Of a stretch of 64,000 nucleotides of DNA, positions 19,251 through 28,122 are shown in pieces (the first letter of the stretch is position 1; every line of letters starts with the position of its first letter). The stretch lies in NCBI RefSeq assembly GCF_000422825.1, contig NZ_AUGU01000013.1:620001-684000 (forward strand), read 5' to 3'. The notes beneath the pieces are model-generated. The model had not been told where the DNA came from and did not search any database. It saw nothing but the letters and a program-made list of their open reading frames with translations. The position numbers were made by a program, and so were the translations under genes. Source of the stretch: Nocardioides insulae DSM 17944. Its GTDB lineage: Bacteria; Actinomycetota; Actinomycetes; Propionibacteriales; Nocardioidaceae.

Positions 19251-20330
19251 TCACTCGCGGCTCAGGAGCACCAGGGCGCGGTCGTCCTCACGGGAGCCGA
19301 GGTCGTCGACGAGCCGGGCGGCCGCCCCGTCGAGGTCCCCCGACAGCGCGGACACCGCCCGCTCCGACATCCGGGAGATCCCGGCGTCGATGTCGGTGCC
19401 GGGCGCCTCCACCATCCCGTCGGTGTAGAGCAGGAGGGTGTCGCCCGGGGCGAGGCAGCCGCGGACGACGCCGAACTCGGCCTCGGGGATCACGCCCAGG
19501 ACCGGCCCCTCGGTCTCCAACACCCGCCACGAGCCGGCCGGGCCGAGCAGGACGGCCGGCGGGTGGCCCGCCGTACGCACCTCGAAGCGGGAGCTGCACA
19601 GATCCACCGACAGGTGGACGGCGGTGGCGAACCCCTCGTCCCACCCCTGCCGGTTGAGATAGTCGTTGGCCGCGGGCAGGAAGCGGTCGGCCGGGAGCGC
19701 ACCCAGCAGCGCCCCGAAGGCGCCGGAGAGCTGCAGCGCCCGGGTGCCGGCGTCCTGCCCCTTGCCCGACACGTCGACGAGGGCGAGTTCGAACCGACCG
19801 GGGGCCGGGCAGGACGCCACGACGAAGTCGCCGGCGAACAGGGTGCCTCCCGCCGAGGCGAGGGCGGAGTGTGCCTGCCACCCACGGGGCAGGTCCGGGA
19901 CAGCTCCCTGGTCGAGGATCCGGTCGCGCAGTTCCACGAACATCGACTCCCCGATGATGCCCGCCACCCCGAGCCTGACCCGGCGGAAGGACACCATCAG
20001 CACGATCACGCCCAACAGGAACACGACCCCGATCGCACCCATGGTGAGCTCGCTGATCGCGAGATCCCGAGCGGTCACCACGACCACAGAGACGAGCAGC
20101 AGAGCCATGATGTAGACGACGTACCACGGCAGCACCCGCGGTCCCAGGGTCATGCTGCCCAGCAGCAGAGGCACCGCGAAGCAGCCGACGGGCACGGCGC
20201 CGGGTGCGAGCAGGACGGCGACCAGGATCGCGAGCCCGAACAGCGCCAGCCAGCCGATCACGCGGGTCTCCGGGGCGGCCAGGCGCCTGCGCAGGCGGGG
20301 ACGCTGGGTGCGCACGGTCTGGTTCGTCAT
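19251..20330 (-). CDS. Membrane PP2C-type (SpoIIE domain) serine/threonine phosphatase
   Basis: 359-residue protein with an N-terminal block of about four membrane helices (about 24-115) and a cytosolic SpoIIE/PP2C phosphatase domain. Metal-binding and catalytic motifs are visible: GDFVVAS, VDVSGKGQDAG, TAGHPPAVL, LLYTDGMVEA and a final DDRALVLL. Such enzymes usually dephosphorylate anti-sigma-factor antagonists in partner-switching pathways; no RsbW- or RsbV-like gene lies nearby, so the partner is unknown. No PAS or GAF sensor is present, which leaves the membrane block as the possible sensor. Confidence 0.88.
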   Translation of the reverse strand: MTNQTVRTQRPRLRRRLAAPETRVIGWLALFGLAILVAVLLAPGAVPVGCFAVPLLLGSMTLGPRVLPWYVVYIMALLLVSVVVVTARDLAISELTMGAIGVVFLLGVIVLMVSFRRVRLGVAGIIGESMFVELRDRILDQGAVPDLPRGWQAHSALASAGGTLFAGDFVVASCPAPGRFELALVDVSGKGQDAGTRALQLSGAFGALLGALPADRFLPAANDYLNRQGWDEGFATAVHLSVDLCSSRFEVRTAGHPPAVLLGPAGSWRVLETEGPVLGVIPEAEFGVVRGCLAPGDTLLLYTDGMVEAPGTDIDAGISRMSERAVSALSGDLDGAAARLVDDLGSREDDRALVLLSRE

Positions 20331-20361
20331 GCTCGCTCGTGTCCGGTTGGCGTTCGGGCTC

Positions 20362-21225
20362 CTACTGTAAAGCCCTCGTCGCCCCGGCCCGGCTGCGGTA
20401 GGTGCGTTGACACCCCGGGCACCAGAACAGGTTGCGCCCCTCGAGGATGCGGGTCCGGATCTCCCGACCGCAGACGTGGCAGGGCAGCCCGGCCCGCCGG
20501 TACACGTAGACCTCTCCCCCGTGGTCGTCGACCCTCGGGGGCCGACCCATCTGCTCGGGCGTGTGCTCGGGCCGCACGGTGTCGATCCGATCGAGCCGCA
20601 CGCCCTCGGCCATCAGCGCGACCAGGTCCTCCCACATCGCGCTCCACTGGGTACGGCGCAGGCTGCTCCCCGGCCGTTGCGGGTCGATGCGATGGCGGAA
20701 GAGCAGCTCGGCACGGTAGACGTTGCCGACGCCGGCCAACACCTTCTGGTCCATCAGCAGGGCGCCGATGGACCGGTCGCTCCGGCGGATCCTGGCCCAG
20801 GCCCGGTCGGGGTCGGCCTCGGGGCGGAGCGGGTCCGGCCCCAGTTTGGCCACGCATGCCGCCACCTGGTCCGGCCCCCACAGGTCGCAGGCGGTGGCGC
20901 CGCGCAGGTCGGCGTACGCCCAGCCGTCGGGTCGCCGGCCGACGAGCCGGAGACGTACCTGGCCGACAGGTGGGGGTAGGTCGGCGGCGCCGGTCGTGAT
21001 CTGGAACTTCCCGATCAGGCCGAGGTGGATGTGGACGTACCGCTCCGCCGGGAACTGCACGAACAGCTGCTTGCCCCACGCCTGGGCACCGCCCACCTCC
21101 TCGCCGTCGAGCAGGAGCGCCTCGTCCTCGAATCGCCCCTGTGGGCTGCCCACCCGCACCTGCTGCCCCGCGAACGCGCTGGTCAGGTCCAGGGCCAGCC
21201 GGTGGAGGGTGTGGCCCTCAGGCAT
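20362..21225 (-). CDS. Fpg/Nei-family DNA glycosylase/AP lyase
   Basis: Base-excision repair enzyme for oxidised bases. The N-terminus MPEGHTLHR supplies the catalytic Pro2 and Glu3; the beta-hairpin Lys is in AQAWGKQLFVQF; the H2TH region contains LMDQKVLAGVGNVYRAELLF; a C4 zinc finger (CHVC...CPGC, about 253-277) ends the 287-residue protein. The MPEGHT start favours the Nei/endonuclease VIII side over MutM. Its start overlaps the rpiB stop by eight bases, so the two are co-transcribed. Confidence 0.92.
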   Translation of the reverse strand: MPEGHTLHRLALDLTSAFAGQQVRVGSPQGRFEDEALLLDGEEVGGAQAWGKQLFVQFPAERYVHIHLGLIGKFQITTGAADLPPPVGQVRLRLVGRRPDGWAYADLRGATACDLWGPDQVAACVAKLGPDPLRPEADPDRAWARIRRSDRSIGALLMDQKVLAGVGNVYRAELLFRHRIDPQRPGSSLRRTQWSAMWEDLVALMAEGVRLDRIDTVRPEHTPEQMGRPPRVDDHGGEVYVYRRAGLPCHVCGREIRTRILEGRNLFWCPGCQRTYRSRAGATRALQ

Positions 21226-21757
21226 CCTGGTCTGCGGCGGGGTCCTGGTCCTCGGCGGGTCCGAGGCCGGCGGCCGAGGCGGGCAGCGGCGGTCGCTCCC
21301 CGGTCCGCTCGTAGTGCTCGAGCTGGCCGATCCGGCGTACGTGCCGCCCGTCGCCGGGGAACGGCTCGGCCAGGAACAGCTCCACGAAGCGGGTCATGTC
21401 CTCCAGGCTGTGCATCCGGCCGCCCACCGCGACCACCTGGGCGTCGTTGTGCTCCCGGGCGAGCCGGGCGGTGTCGTCGGAATGGACCAGGGCGCAGCGG
21501 ATGCCCGCCACCTTGTTGGCCGCCATCTGCTCGCCGTTGCCGGAGCCGCCGATCACGACACCGAGGCTGTCGAGCCCGGCGGCGCGCTCCCGTGCCACGG
21601 CCTCGGCGGCGCGGATGCAGAACACGGGGTAGTCGTCGAGGGCGTCGTAGACGAACGGACCGTGGTCGACCGGCTCGTGACCGAGCTCGGTGAGGCGGTC
21701 GATGAGGTGGCTCTTGAGGTCGAGGCCGGCATGGTCGCAGCCGAGGTGCACGCGCAT
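21218..21757 (-). CDS. rpiB: Ribose-5-phosphate isomerase B
   Basis: Interconverts ribulose 5-phosphate and ribose 5-phosphate in the pentose phosphate pathway. 179 residues beginning MRVHLGCDHAGLDLK. The active-site stretch VVIGGSGNGEQMAANKVAG is of the mycobacterial type, in which a Glu rather than the Cys of the E. coli enzyme is thought to act as base. HSLEDMTRFVELFL and the C-terminal RRIGQLEHYERTGE block fit the family. A 20-residue acidic tail is extra. It starts five bases after the esterase stop and overlaps the glycosylase gene. Confidence 0.95.
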   Translation of the reverse strand: MRVHLGCDHAGLDLKSHLIDRLTELGHEPVDHGPFVYDALDDYPVFCIRAAEAVARERAAGLDSLGVVIGGSGNGEQMAANKVAGIRCALVHSDDTARLAREHNDAQVVAVGGRMHSLEDMTRFVELFLAEPFPGDGRHVRRIGQLEHYERTGERPPLPASAAGLGPAEDQDPAADQDA

Positions 21758-21762
21758 GAGGG

Positions 21763-22650
21763 TCAGTGTTCCACCCGGGGGTGGGCGGCGAGGAACGCGG
21801 CGGTCTGCGCGAGCACGTTCTCCGCTGCCGGGAACACCTCGCCGTGCCGCCAGAAGCCGTGCACGTTGCCCAGGATGCGGGTGCCGAGGACGGGTACGCC
21901 GGCCTCCGCGAGCAGGGCGGCGAGGTGCTCGCCCTCGTCCCGCAGCGGGTCGTGCTCGGCGGTCACCACCAGGGTCGGCGGCAGGGTGTGCAGCCGGTCC
22001 GAGAGCAGCGGGGCAAGGTCGGGGTCGCGGAGGTCGGCCTCGTTGGCGGCGTACTGCTGCCAGTACCAGGCGGCCTCCGCGGGGTCGAAGCCGTCCGCCG
22101 CCGTGCGGTAGGAGTCGAAGCCCTGCTCGGGATCGAGGAAGGGATAGATCAGCACCAGGCCGGCGAACCTGTCCGGGTTGCGCAGCGCGGCGACCAGGGC
22201 GAGGTTGCCGCCGGCACTGTCGCCGTGGACGTGGGTCGCCATCCCGCCCAGTTCGGCGTCCTCGGCCAGCCACCCCAGCACCGCGTCGACGTCGTCCGGG
22301 GCCGCCGGGAAGGGGTGCTCCGGCGGCCTGCGGTAGTCCACCGAGAGCACCCGCAGCCTGGTGCGATTGGCGAGCTTGCGCGCGGCCGCGTCGTGCACCT
22401 CCACGTCGTTGAAGACGAACCCGCCTCCGTGCAGGTGTACGACGACGCCGGGCCGGGAGTGCTCGGGCACGAAGAGCCGCACCGGCACCCCGGCCGCTTC
22501 CAGGTCACGGACCTCCGCGACGTGTTCCCTCGCCTCGCTACGCGCCTGTAGCCGGGCGGCGGCGCGAGCGGACTCGATGTCCACCTTCCACACCTCCGGC
22601 TCGCCCGCCGCCTGGGCCACCGCCTTCTTCGCCTCCGGGTACAACGCCAT
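21763..22650 (-). CDS. Alpha/beta hydrolase of the HSL (hormone-sensitive lipase-like) esterase family
   Basis: 295-residue carboxylesterase-type hydrolase. The oxyanion motif HGGG is in HLHGGGFVFND, the nucleophile Ser is in GDSAGGN, the Asp in EHDPLRDEG and the His in NVHGFW; these make a full triad and place it in the HSL family (family IV esterases). No signal peptide, so it acts in the cytosol; the substrate is unknown. The ATG at 22650 is preceded by TAGCCT and seven bases, giving a leaderless first gene of an esterase-rpiB-glycosylase operon. The 145-base gap upstream holds a structured RNA element. Confidence 0.9.
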   Translation of the reverse strand: MALYPEAKKAVAQAAGEPEVWKVDIESARAAARLQARSEAREHVAEVRDLEAAGVPVRLFVPEHSRPGVVVHLHGGGFVFNDVEVHDAAARKLANRTRLRVLSVDYRRPPEHPFPAAPDDVDAVLGWLAEDAELGGMATHVHGDSAGGNLALVAALRNPDRFAGLVLIYPFLDPEQGFDSYRTAADGFDPAEAAWYWQQYAANEADLRDPDLAPLLSDRLHTLPPTLVVTAEHDPLRDEGEHLAALLAEAGVPVLGTRILGNVHGFWRHGEVFPAAENVLAQTAAFLAAHPRVEH

Positions 22651-22657
22651 GCTCGGG

Positions 22658-22663
22658 AGGCTA
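22658..22663 (-). promoter_or_regulatory. -10 box of the esterase operon
   Basis: TAGCCT on the minus strand, seven bases before the ATG at 22650. Confidence 0.55.
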
Positions 22664-22713
22664 CTGGTGGCCTCGGCCGGCTGTCTCTGGTGTCCCACGC
22701 GACACACGACCCA

Positions 22714-22780
22714 GGGGAAAGGTGCACTTGTTGGGCGGTTTTCGGCCTGGAAGCGCACCTTTCCCCGGTTCACCGGGGAA
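22714..22780 (-). other. Mutually exclusive hairpins downstream of rdgB
   Basis: Arm 22714-22729 (GGGGAAAGGTGCACTT) pairs with 22751-22766 over 16 positions; the one mismatch becomes a G-U pair only in a minus-strand transcript. A second hairpin, 22761-22769 with 22772-22780, shares bases 22761-22766 with the first, so only one can form at a time. It lies after the rdgB stop, so it may be a terminator or switch for rdgB read-through. It could also be a dispersed palindromic repeat. Confidence 0.6.
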
Positions 22781-22795
22781 ACGTCCGCGGCGGTC

Positions 22796-23479
22796 TCACC
22801 CGCCCAGCACACCCGCGATCAGGGGGGCGATCTCGCGCAGGGCATGACCGCGGTGGCTGATCGCGTCCTTCTGGTCGCGGGTGAGCTCGGCGGTGGTGCC
22901 GGTGGGCAGGGCGTCGGCGACGAAGAGGACGTCGTAGCCGAAGCCGCCCTCGCCGCGGGTCTCCCGGATCACCTGCCCGGGCATCCGACCCTCGACCAGG
23001 ATCGCGTCGCGTTCCGACGGCCCGTGCACGAACGCGATCGCGCAGGTGAAGTGGGCACCGCGGCGCTGGTCGGGCACGTCGGCGAGCTGGTCGAGCAGGA
23101 GCCGGTTGTTGCGCTCGTCCTGGCCGGCGCGTGCCTCGTCCGCCTCGCCGCTCACCACCACACCGCTCACCTCCACGCCGCTCGCCGCGTCGCGGCGGCG
23201 ACCCGACCAGCGGGCCGAGAGCACCCCCGGCATGCCGTTCAGCGCGTCGACGCACAGACCGGAGTCGTCGGCCACGGTGGGGAGACCCGTCGCCGCGTAT
23301 CCGGCCCGGGCCTTGATCAGCGCGTTGCCCTCGAAGGTGGCGGCATCCTCGACCGGTTCGTCGTAGTGGGGGACGTCGTCGAGCCCGACGACCTGGACCG
23401 CCGGCAGGTGCTCGGCCAGGATCCGCTCCATCTCGTGGATCTTCTTGGCGTTGCGGGAGGCGACGTGGATGGAGGCCAT
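22796..23479 (-). CDS. rdgB: XTP/dITP pyrophosphatase (Ham1/RdgB)
   Basis: House-cleaning enzyme that hydrolyses non-canonical purine nucleotides such as dITP and XTP. 227 residues, with the N-terminal SRNAKKIHEM, the Mg-site Asp pair in TVADDSGLCVDAL, FGYDVLF, and the C-terminal SHRGHAL. An insertion of about 20 residues after GVLSARWSGRRRD (rich in Val, Ser and Glu) is longer than in common homologues and probably forms a loop. It starts seven bases after the rph stop, matching the rph-rdgB order of mycobacteria. Confidence 0.95.
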   Translation of the reverse strand: MASIHVASRNAKKIHEMERILAEHLPAVQVVGLDDVPHYDEPVEDAATFEGNALIKARAGYAATGLPTVADDSGLCVDALNGMPGVLSARWSGRRRDAASGVEVSGVVVSGEADEARAGQDERNNRLLLDQLADVPDQRRGAHFTCAIAFVHGPSERDAILVEGRMPGQVIRETRGEGGFGYDVLFVADALPTGTTAELTRDQKDAISHRGHALREIAPLIAGVLGG

Positions 23480-23486
23480 GGTGCGG

Positions 23487-24233
23487 TCAGCTCGCGGCGG
23501 TCTCGGCCAGTGCGGCCTGCTGCAGCACGGTGAGGTCGGCGCAGCCCTTCTCCCCCAGCGAGAGCAGCGCGTCGAGCTCGGACCGGTCGAACGGGACGCC
23601 CTCGGCGGTGCCCTGCACCTCCACGAACGAACCGGCGCCGGTCATCACGATGTTCATGTCGGTCTCGGCTCGCACGTCCTCCTCGTAGGGCAGGTCAAGC
23701 CGCGGCGTTCCGTCGATGATGCCGACCGAGACGGCGGCCACGGAGCCGGTGAGCGGCTCGCCCGTGATCGCGCCGGTCGACCGCAGGTGCGCGACCGCGT
23801 CGGCGAGGGCGACGTAGGCCCCGGTGATGGCCGCGGTGCGGGTGCCGCCGTCGGCCTGGAGCACGTCGCAGTCCAGCTGGATGGTGTTCTCGCCGAGCGC
23901 CTGGTAGTCGATCACCGCGCGCAGCGACCGCCCGACCAGCCGGGAGATCTCGTGGGTGCGGCCGCCGATCCTGCCCTTGACCGACTCGCGCTGGGAGCGC
24001 TCGTTGGTGGCGGCCGGCAGCATGGCGTACTCCGCGGTGACCCAGCCCAGCCCAGATCCCTTGCGCCAGCGCGGCACGCCCTCGGAGGCCGAGGCGGCGC
24101 ACAACACGCGGGTACGGCCGAACTCCACCAGCACCGAACCGGCGGCGTGGTCGAGCCAGTTGCGGGTGATCTTGATCGGGCGGAGCTCGTCGTCGGCGCG
24201 CCCGTCGGCACGTCCGGCAGCAGGAATCGTCAT
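23487..24233 (-). CDS. rph: Ribonuclease PH
   Basis: Phosphorolytic 3'-5' exoribonuclease that trims tRNA 3' ends; hexameric, with the RNase PH fold. 248 residues. Key segments are [36 protein letters not shown], the phosphate/catalytic region [20 protein letters not shown], and [20 protein letters not shown] near the end. TAGGCT six bases before the ATG predicts a leaderless rph-rdgB message. Confidence 0.96.
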   Translation of the reverse strand: MTIPAAGRADGRADDELRPIKITRNWLDHAAGSVLVEFGRTRVLCAASASEGVPRWRKGSGLGWVTAEYAMLPAATNERSQRESVKGRIGGRTHEISRLVGRSLRAVIDYQALGENTIQLDCDVLQADGGTRTAAITGAYVALADAVAHLRSTGAITGEPLTGSVAAVSVGIIDGTPRLDLPYEEDVRAETDMNIVMTGAGSFVEVQGTAEGVPFDRSELDALLSLGEKGCADLTVLQQAALAETAAS

Positions 24234-24239
24234 GACGCC

Positions 24240-24245
24240 AGCCTA
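24240..24245 (-). promoter_or_regulatory. -10 box of rph-rdgB
   Basis: TAGGCT on the minus strand followed by six bases and the ATG at 24233. Confidence 0.55.
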
Positions 24246-24252
24246 AGCAAGA

Positions 24253-24284
24253 ACGGCGCCACCCCGGGGTCGGGGTGGCGCCGT
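24253..24284 (-). terminator. Terminator after the ABC transporter genes
   Basis: Perfect 14-bp stem (24253-24266 with 24271-24284) and a 4-base loop, 16 bases after the permease stop. In that direction it is followed by TTCTTGCTT. It also insulates the rph promoter. Confidence 0.85.
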
Positions 24285-24300
24285 ACGAGCCGGTCGGGAG

Positions 24301-25131
24301 CTACTTCACCTCGGAGCGCAGCACCCGAAGGGTGCCCAGCACGAGCGGACCGAAGACCCAGATGGTCAGCGCGCTGAGCAACTGGAGCACCTCCAAGAAC
24401 CCGGTGTCGACGGGTTGTCCCATCACGTCATTGCCGGTCTGGAACGGCGTCACCGCGTAGGTGATGTCGAGGAACGGGAGCAGCGTCTGGGCCCAGTCGA
24501 AGAGGCTGAACAGGATGCCCCACACCATGTACGGGAGGAGCAGCGAGGCCACGTAGTAGACCGCGACGGTGCTCGGCGTGTTCAAGAAGAGCAGGGCGAG
24601 CGCGAAGCCCATCACCAGGTAGACCAACTGGAGGCCGGTCAGCCAGGCCACGTCGTTCCAGCCGAGATCCCAGATCGGCTCGCCGCCGATCATCTCGGCA
24701 CCGACCACGGTGCCGAGCGCTCCCAGGGCGAGAGCGAGCACGAGGGTGACCAGCGCGAGGCACACGACCGCCACCAGTTTGGCGAGCACGACGCGCAACC
24801 GGTGCGGCTCGAAGGCGAAGGTCACCATCGTGGTGCGCTGGCTCCACTCGCTGGTGACGATCAGGATCGCCAGCACCGGGAGCAGCAGGGAGAGGGGGAC
24901 GGCCATCACCTGGGCGAAGACGCCGGCGCTCACGACCGCGTCGTCCAGGCCGACCACCAGGAGGGTCAGCCCGAAGGCCAGCAGCACGAGCGCCGCGGTG
25001 ATGGCGAGCAGCCAGCGCCCACCACGGGTGTCGATCATCTTGCGCCACTCGACCCGGACCAGCCGGAGGAACGGGATGGGCGCCGTCGGCGTGGTGTCGA
25101 TGTGGAGCGGGGCGGAGGCGGTGGTGGACAT
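24301..25131 (-). CDS. ABC-2 type transporter permease
   Basis: 276-residue membrane subunit with about six helices after a cytosolic N-terminus (FLRLVRVEWRKMIDTRGGRW, the usual start of ABC-2 permeases). Together with the ATPase upstream it would form an exporter for an unknown substrate, perhaps a peptide or other membrane-active compound. Its ATG overlaps the ATPase stop at 25131. A strong terminator follows. The divergent two-component genes at 26212-28016 probably control it. Confidence 0.85.
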   Translation of the reverse strand: MSTTASAPLHIDTTPTAPIPFLRLVRVEWRKMIDTRGGRWLLAITAALVLLAFGLTLLVVGLDDAVVSAGVFAQVMAVPLSLLLPVLAILIVTSEWSQRTTMVTFAFEPHRLRVVLAKLVAVVCLALVTLVLALALGALGTVVGAEMIGGEPIWDLGWNDVAWLTGLQLVYLVMGFALALLFLNTPSTVAVYYVASLLLPYMVWGILFSLFDWAQTLLPFLDITYAVTPFQTGNDVMGQPVDTGFLEVLQLLSALTIWVFGPLVLGTLRVLRSEVK

Positions 25132-26081
25132 CAGGCGACTCCCTCGTTGGACGTCCCGACGGTGGCCGGTGCGGGCTGGACGGCGACGGCGCTCTCGCGC
25201 TGGGTGTCGGCGGTGAGCTCGAGGAAGAGGTCCTCGAGACCGGTGCTGGCGCTGCGCAGGTCGGTGAGCACGGTCTGGCTCTCCGCGGCGGCCCGGCCGA
25301 CCTCGAGCGGGCTGGTGCCGACCGCCAGGCCGTCACCGGCGATCTCCACCGGGAAGCCGCGCCGGGCCAGCTCCGCGGCGAAGGCGGCGTTGTCCACGGC
25401 GGTGACGTACGCCGTCTCCTGACCGTCTCGGGAGAGGAGCTCCTTCTTGGTGCCCTGGGCGACGATCCGGCCCCGGCCGATCAGGATGATCTCGTCGGCG
25501 ATCAGCTCCACCTCGTTGAGCAGGTGCGAGGAGAGCAGCACGGTGCCGCCACGGTCGGCGTAGGACTTGAGCAGGTCGCGCATCCACCGGATGCCGGCCG
25601 GGTCGAGCCCGTTGGCCGGCTCGTCGAGGATGAGCACCTCCGGGTCGCCGAGGAGGGCGTGAGCGATGCCGAGGCGCTGCATCATGCCGAGTGAGTAGTT
25701 CTTCAGTCGGCGCTTGGACTCCTTCGGCGAGAGTGAGACCAGGTCCAGCATCTCGTCGACCCGCGAGCTGGGCAGACCGAGAGTGATGGCCGCGAGGTTG
25801 AGGATCTCGCGACCGCTGCGCCCCTTGTGCTGGGCCGACGCGTCCAGCAGGACGCCGACGTGCCGGGCGGGGTTCGGGATGTCGGTGTAGGCGTGGCCGC
25901 CGATCGTGATGCGGCCCCGGGTGGTCGGGGTCAACCCGACCATCATCCGCATCGCGGTGGACTTGCCCGCGCCGTTCGGCCCCAGGAACCCGGTCACCCG
26001 GCCGGGCTGGCACACGAAGCTCACGTCGTCGACGGCGGTGAAGCCGCCGTAGACCTTCGTCACTCCTTCGACTTTGATCAT
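25131..26081 (-). CDS. ABC transporter ATP-binding protein
   Basis: 316-residue ATPase. Walker A is GPNGAGKST (about 36-44), the Q-loop region follows, the signature is given as NYSLGMMQRLGIA rather than a classic LSGGQ, Walker B is EVLILDEPANGLDP, and the H-loop is LSSHLLNEVE. The C-terminal ~80 residues resemble the DUF4162-type extension of drug and bacitracin exporters. CAGGAT lies six bases before the ATG. The degenerate SLGMMQR signature is common in this BcrA-like group. Confidence 0.9.
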   Translation of the reverse strand: MIKVEGVTKVYGGFTAVDDVSFVCQPGRVTGFLGPNGAGKSTAMRMMVGLTPTTRGRITIGGHAYTDIPNPARHVGVLLDASAQHKGRSGREILNLAAITLGLPSSRVDEMLDLVSLSPKESKRRLKNYSLGMMQRLGIAHALLGDPEVLILDEPANGLDPAGIRWMRDLLKSYADRGGTVLLSSHLLNEVELIADEIILIGRGRIVAQGTKKELLSRDGQETAYVTAVDNAAFAAELARRGFPVEIAGDGLAVGTSPLEVGRAAAESQTVLTDLRSASTGLEDLFLELTADTQRESAVAVQPAPATVGTSNEGVA

Positions 26082-26199
26082 GCATCCATCCTGACCGACC
26101 CGATGGCTCCGGGCATCGGACCCAGGTGTGGATCCTCTCCGACTTCGGTAGGGGGTGGCGGCCGTCCCGGGACTCTCCCTCGCCGCCTACCGAGGACAC

Positions 26200-26205
26200 T
26201 AGGGT
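26200..26205 (+). promoter_or_regulatory. -10 box of the first two-component operon
   Basis: TAGGGT followed by six bases and the GTG at 26212. Confidence 0.55.
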
Positions 26206-26211
26206 CGAGCC

Positions 26212-27351
26212 GTGTCCACGGTGCCCGACTACCAGCCGCCGATCCGCTGGTGGGGTGCCCTCGGCCGGCTCGGCGGGTGTGTCGCCATCTCCATCCTGGC
26301 GACGATCGAACTGGCGTTCTACCAGGCCGAGCGCCACCCGCTGTGGTTCTGGGTGGGAGCGGTGACGGGGGTGGCCTCCTACGGCGTGCTCCGGTGGCGG
26401 CGCACCCACCCCCTCGTGGTGGCGGTGGGTGTCAACCTCCTGTCGATCTTCAGCCCGATCGCGTCCGGGCCCGCCGTACTCGCGACGGTCTCGGTGGCCA
26501 CCCGGCGCAGGAGCCGCGAGCTCGTCCTCGCCGCCGCGGTCTCCTTCCTCTCGGGCACCGCGTTCTACTGGATCCAGCCGAGGGACGCCGACGATCCCGT
26601 CTGGTTCGACATGCTGTTCAACGCCCTTCTCACCGCCGCGATGATCGGCTGGGGCATGTTCATCGGCTCCCGCCGCGAACTGGTCTGGACGCTCCGGCAC
26701 CGTGCCGAGACCGCCGAGGCGGAGCAGGGGCTCCGCGTGGCGCAGGCACGGGCCACCGAGCGGCGTCGGATCGCTCGCGAGATGCACGACGTACTGGCCC
26801 ACCGGATCTCGCAGATCGCCGTCCAGGCGGGCGCGATGGAGTTCCGCGAGGACCTCTCCGCCGATGAACTGCGGCACGGCATCGGGCTGGTCCGGCAGAA
26901 GTCGCACGAGGCCCTCACCGATCTGCGCACCGTGCTCGGCGTCCTCCGCGACGACCACGGCGAACTCGCCCCGCAGCCGACCTACGCCGACCTCGACCGG
27001 CTGATCGAGGAGGCCCGCACCGCCGGCATGAGTGTCGACGTGGTCGACCGGGTCGCCCCGGACCTCCCGGACCCCACCGGTCGGACGCTGTACCGCCTGG
27101 TGCAGGAGGGGCTCACCAATGCTCGCAAGCATGCCCCGGGGAGCCGCGTCACGGTGAGTCTGACGGGTTCGCCCGAGGACGGCGTCCAGCTGGAGATACG
27201 CAACCCGCTCGGTTTCCACTCGGGTACGCCGGGTGCCGGGCTCGGGCTGATCGGCCTCACCGAGCGGGCCACCCTTGCCGGCGGCTCCTTGGATCACGGG
27301 CGGCACGGTGACCTGTTCATCCTGCGTGCCTGGATACCGTGGGCGTCGTGA
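26212..27351 (+). CDS. Sensor histidine kinase (HisKA_3, NarL-type pair)
   Basis: 379-residue kinase. About four membrane helices make up residues 15-155, with no large extracytoplasmic sensor, like intramembrane-sensing kinases of the LiaS/DesK type. A short coiled linker leads to the dimerisation domain with the phospho-acceptor His in REMHDVLAHR (about residue 192), then a HATPase domain with N-box NARKHAPG and G-box GAGLGLIGL. It starts at a GTG with TAGGGT six bases upstream. The next gene begins inside its stop codon. Divergent from the ABC exporter, its likely target. Confidence 0.9.
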   Translation: MSTVPDYQPPIRWWGALGRLGGCVAISILATIELAFYQAERHPLWFWVGAVTGVASYGVLRWRRTHPLVVAVGVNLLSIFSPIASGPAVLATVSVATRRRSRELVLAAAVSFLSGTAFYWIQPRDADDPVWFDMLFNALLTAAMIGWGMFIGSRRELVWTLRHRAETAEAEQGLRVAQARATERRRIAREMHDVLAHRISQIAVQAGAMEFREDLSADELRHGIGLVRQKSHEALTDLRTVLGVLRDDHGELAPQPTYADLDRLIEEARTAGMSVDVVDRVAPDLPDPTGRTLYRLVQEGLTNARKHAPGSRVTVSLTGSPEDGVQLEIRNPLGFHSGTPGAGLGLIGLTERATLAGGSLDHGRHGDLFILRAWIPWAS

Positions 27352-28016
27352 GCGAACAGCGACCCACGCGGGTGGTGGTGGTGGACGACGATCCGCTGGT
27401 GCGGTCGGCCCTCGGACTGATGTTGGGTGGCCAGCCCGACCTACAGGTGGTCGGCGAGGCCCCCGACGGGGCCGAGGCGATGACGCTCATCCCCCGGGTG
27501 CGGCCCGACGTGGTGCTGATGGACATCCGGATGCCCCGGCTCAACGGGCTCGAGGCGACCCGCCGACTGCAGCGCGAGCCCTCCCCGCCGAGGATCATCG
27601 TGCTGACCACCTTCGACGCGGATGAGCACGTCGTCAGCGCGGTCGCGGCCGGCGCCGACGGGTTCCTGCTCAAGGACACCTCGCCCGCCGAAATCGTCGA
27701 GGCGATCCGCACGGTGGCCGCCGGTGACCCGATGCTCTCCCCCTCCGCCACCCGTGCGCTGATCGGACGGGTGCGGCACGACCCGGACACCGACGACCGG
27801 CTCCGGTCGGCGCAATCCCGGCTGGCCGCCCTGACCGACCGGGAACGCGAGGTCGCCCTCGCGGTCGGCGAGGGGCTCTCCAACGCCGAGATCGCGGCCC
27901 GCCTCTACCTGTCGGTGCCCACCGTCAAGGCGCACGTCTCCCGGCTGTTCGAGAAGCTCGGCACGACCAACCGCGTGCAGATCGCGATCTGCGTGCACGA
28001 CGCCGGGCTGCTCTGA
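27348..28016 (+). CDS. LuxR/NarL-type response regulator
   Basis: 222-residue regulator: receiver domain with the phospho-acceptor Asp59 in DVVLMDIRMP and acidic pocket VVDDDP, then a LuxR helix-turn-helix with LTDREREVALAVGEGLSNAE and VPTVKAHVSRLFEKL. I place the start at GTG 27348, which overlaps the kinase stop (GTGA); a GTG nine bases earlier is possible. It forms the output of the adjacent kinase and probably controls the divergent exporter genes. Confidence 0.92.
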   Translation: MSEQRPTRVVVVDDDPLVRSALGLMLGGQPDLQVVGEAPDGAEAMTLIPRVRPDVVLMDIRMPRLNGLEATRRLQREPSPPRIIVLTTFDADEHVVSAVAAGADGFLLKDTSPAEIVEAIRTVAAGDPMLSPSATRALIGRVRHDPDTDDRLRSAQSRLAALTDREREVALAVGEGLSNAEIAARLYLSVPTVKAHVSRLFEKLGTTNRVQIAICVHDAGLL

Positions 28017-28122
28017 TTCCGTCGGCACGCGGGTGTCGGCGCTTCGCCGGTGCGTTCCAGGGAGATCGTGCACCGGCCGCCACGCCTCGCTGCCGCGCGC
28101 TGGTCGGCTCGCGCGAGCTACC

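Noticed and set aside
24301..28016. Recent duplication of the two exporter/two-component modules
   Set aside because: Gene order and orientation differ and the proteins share only family-level similarity.
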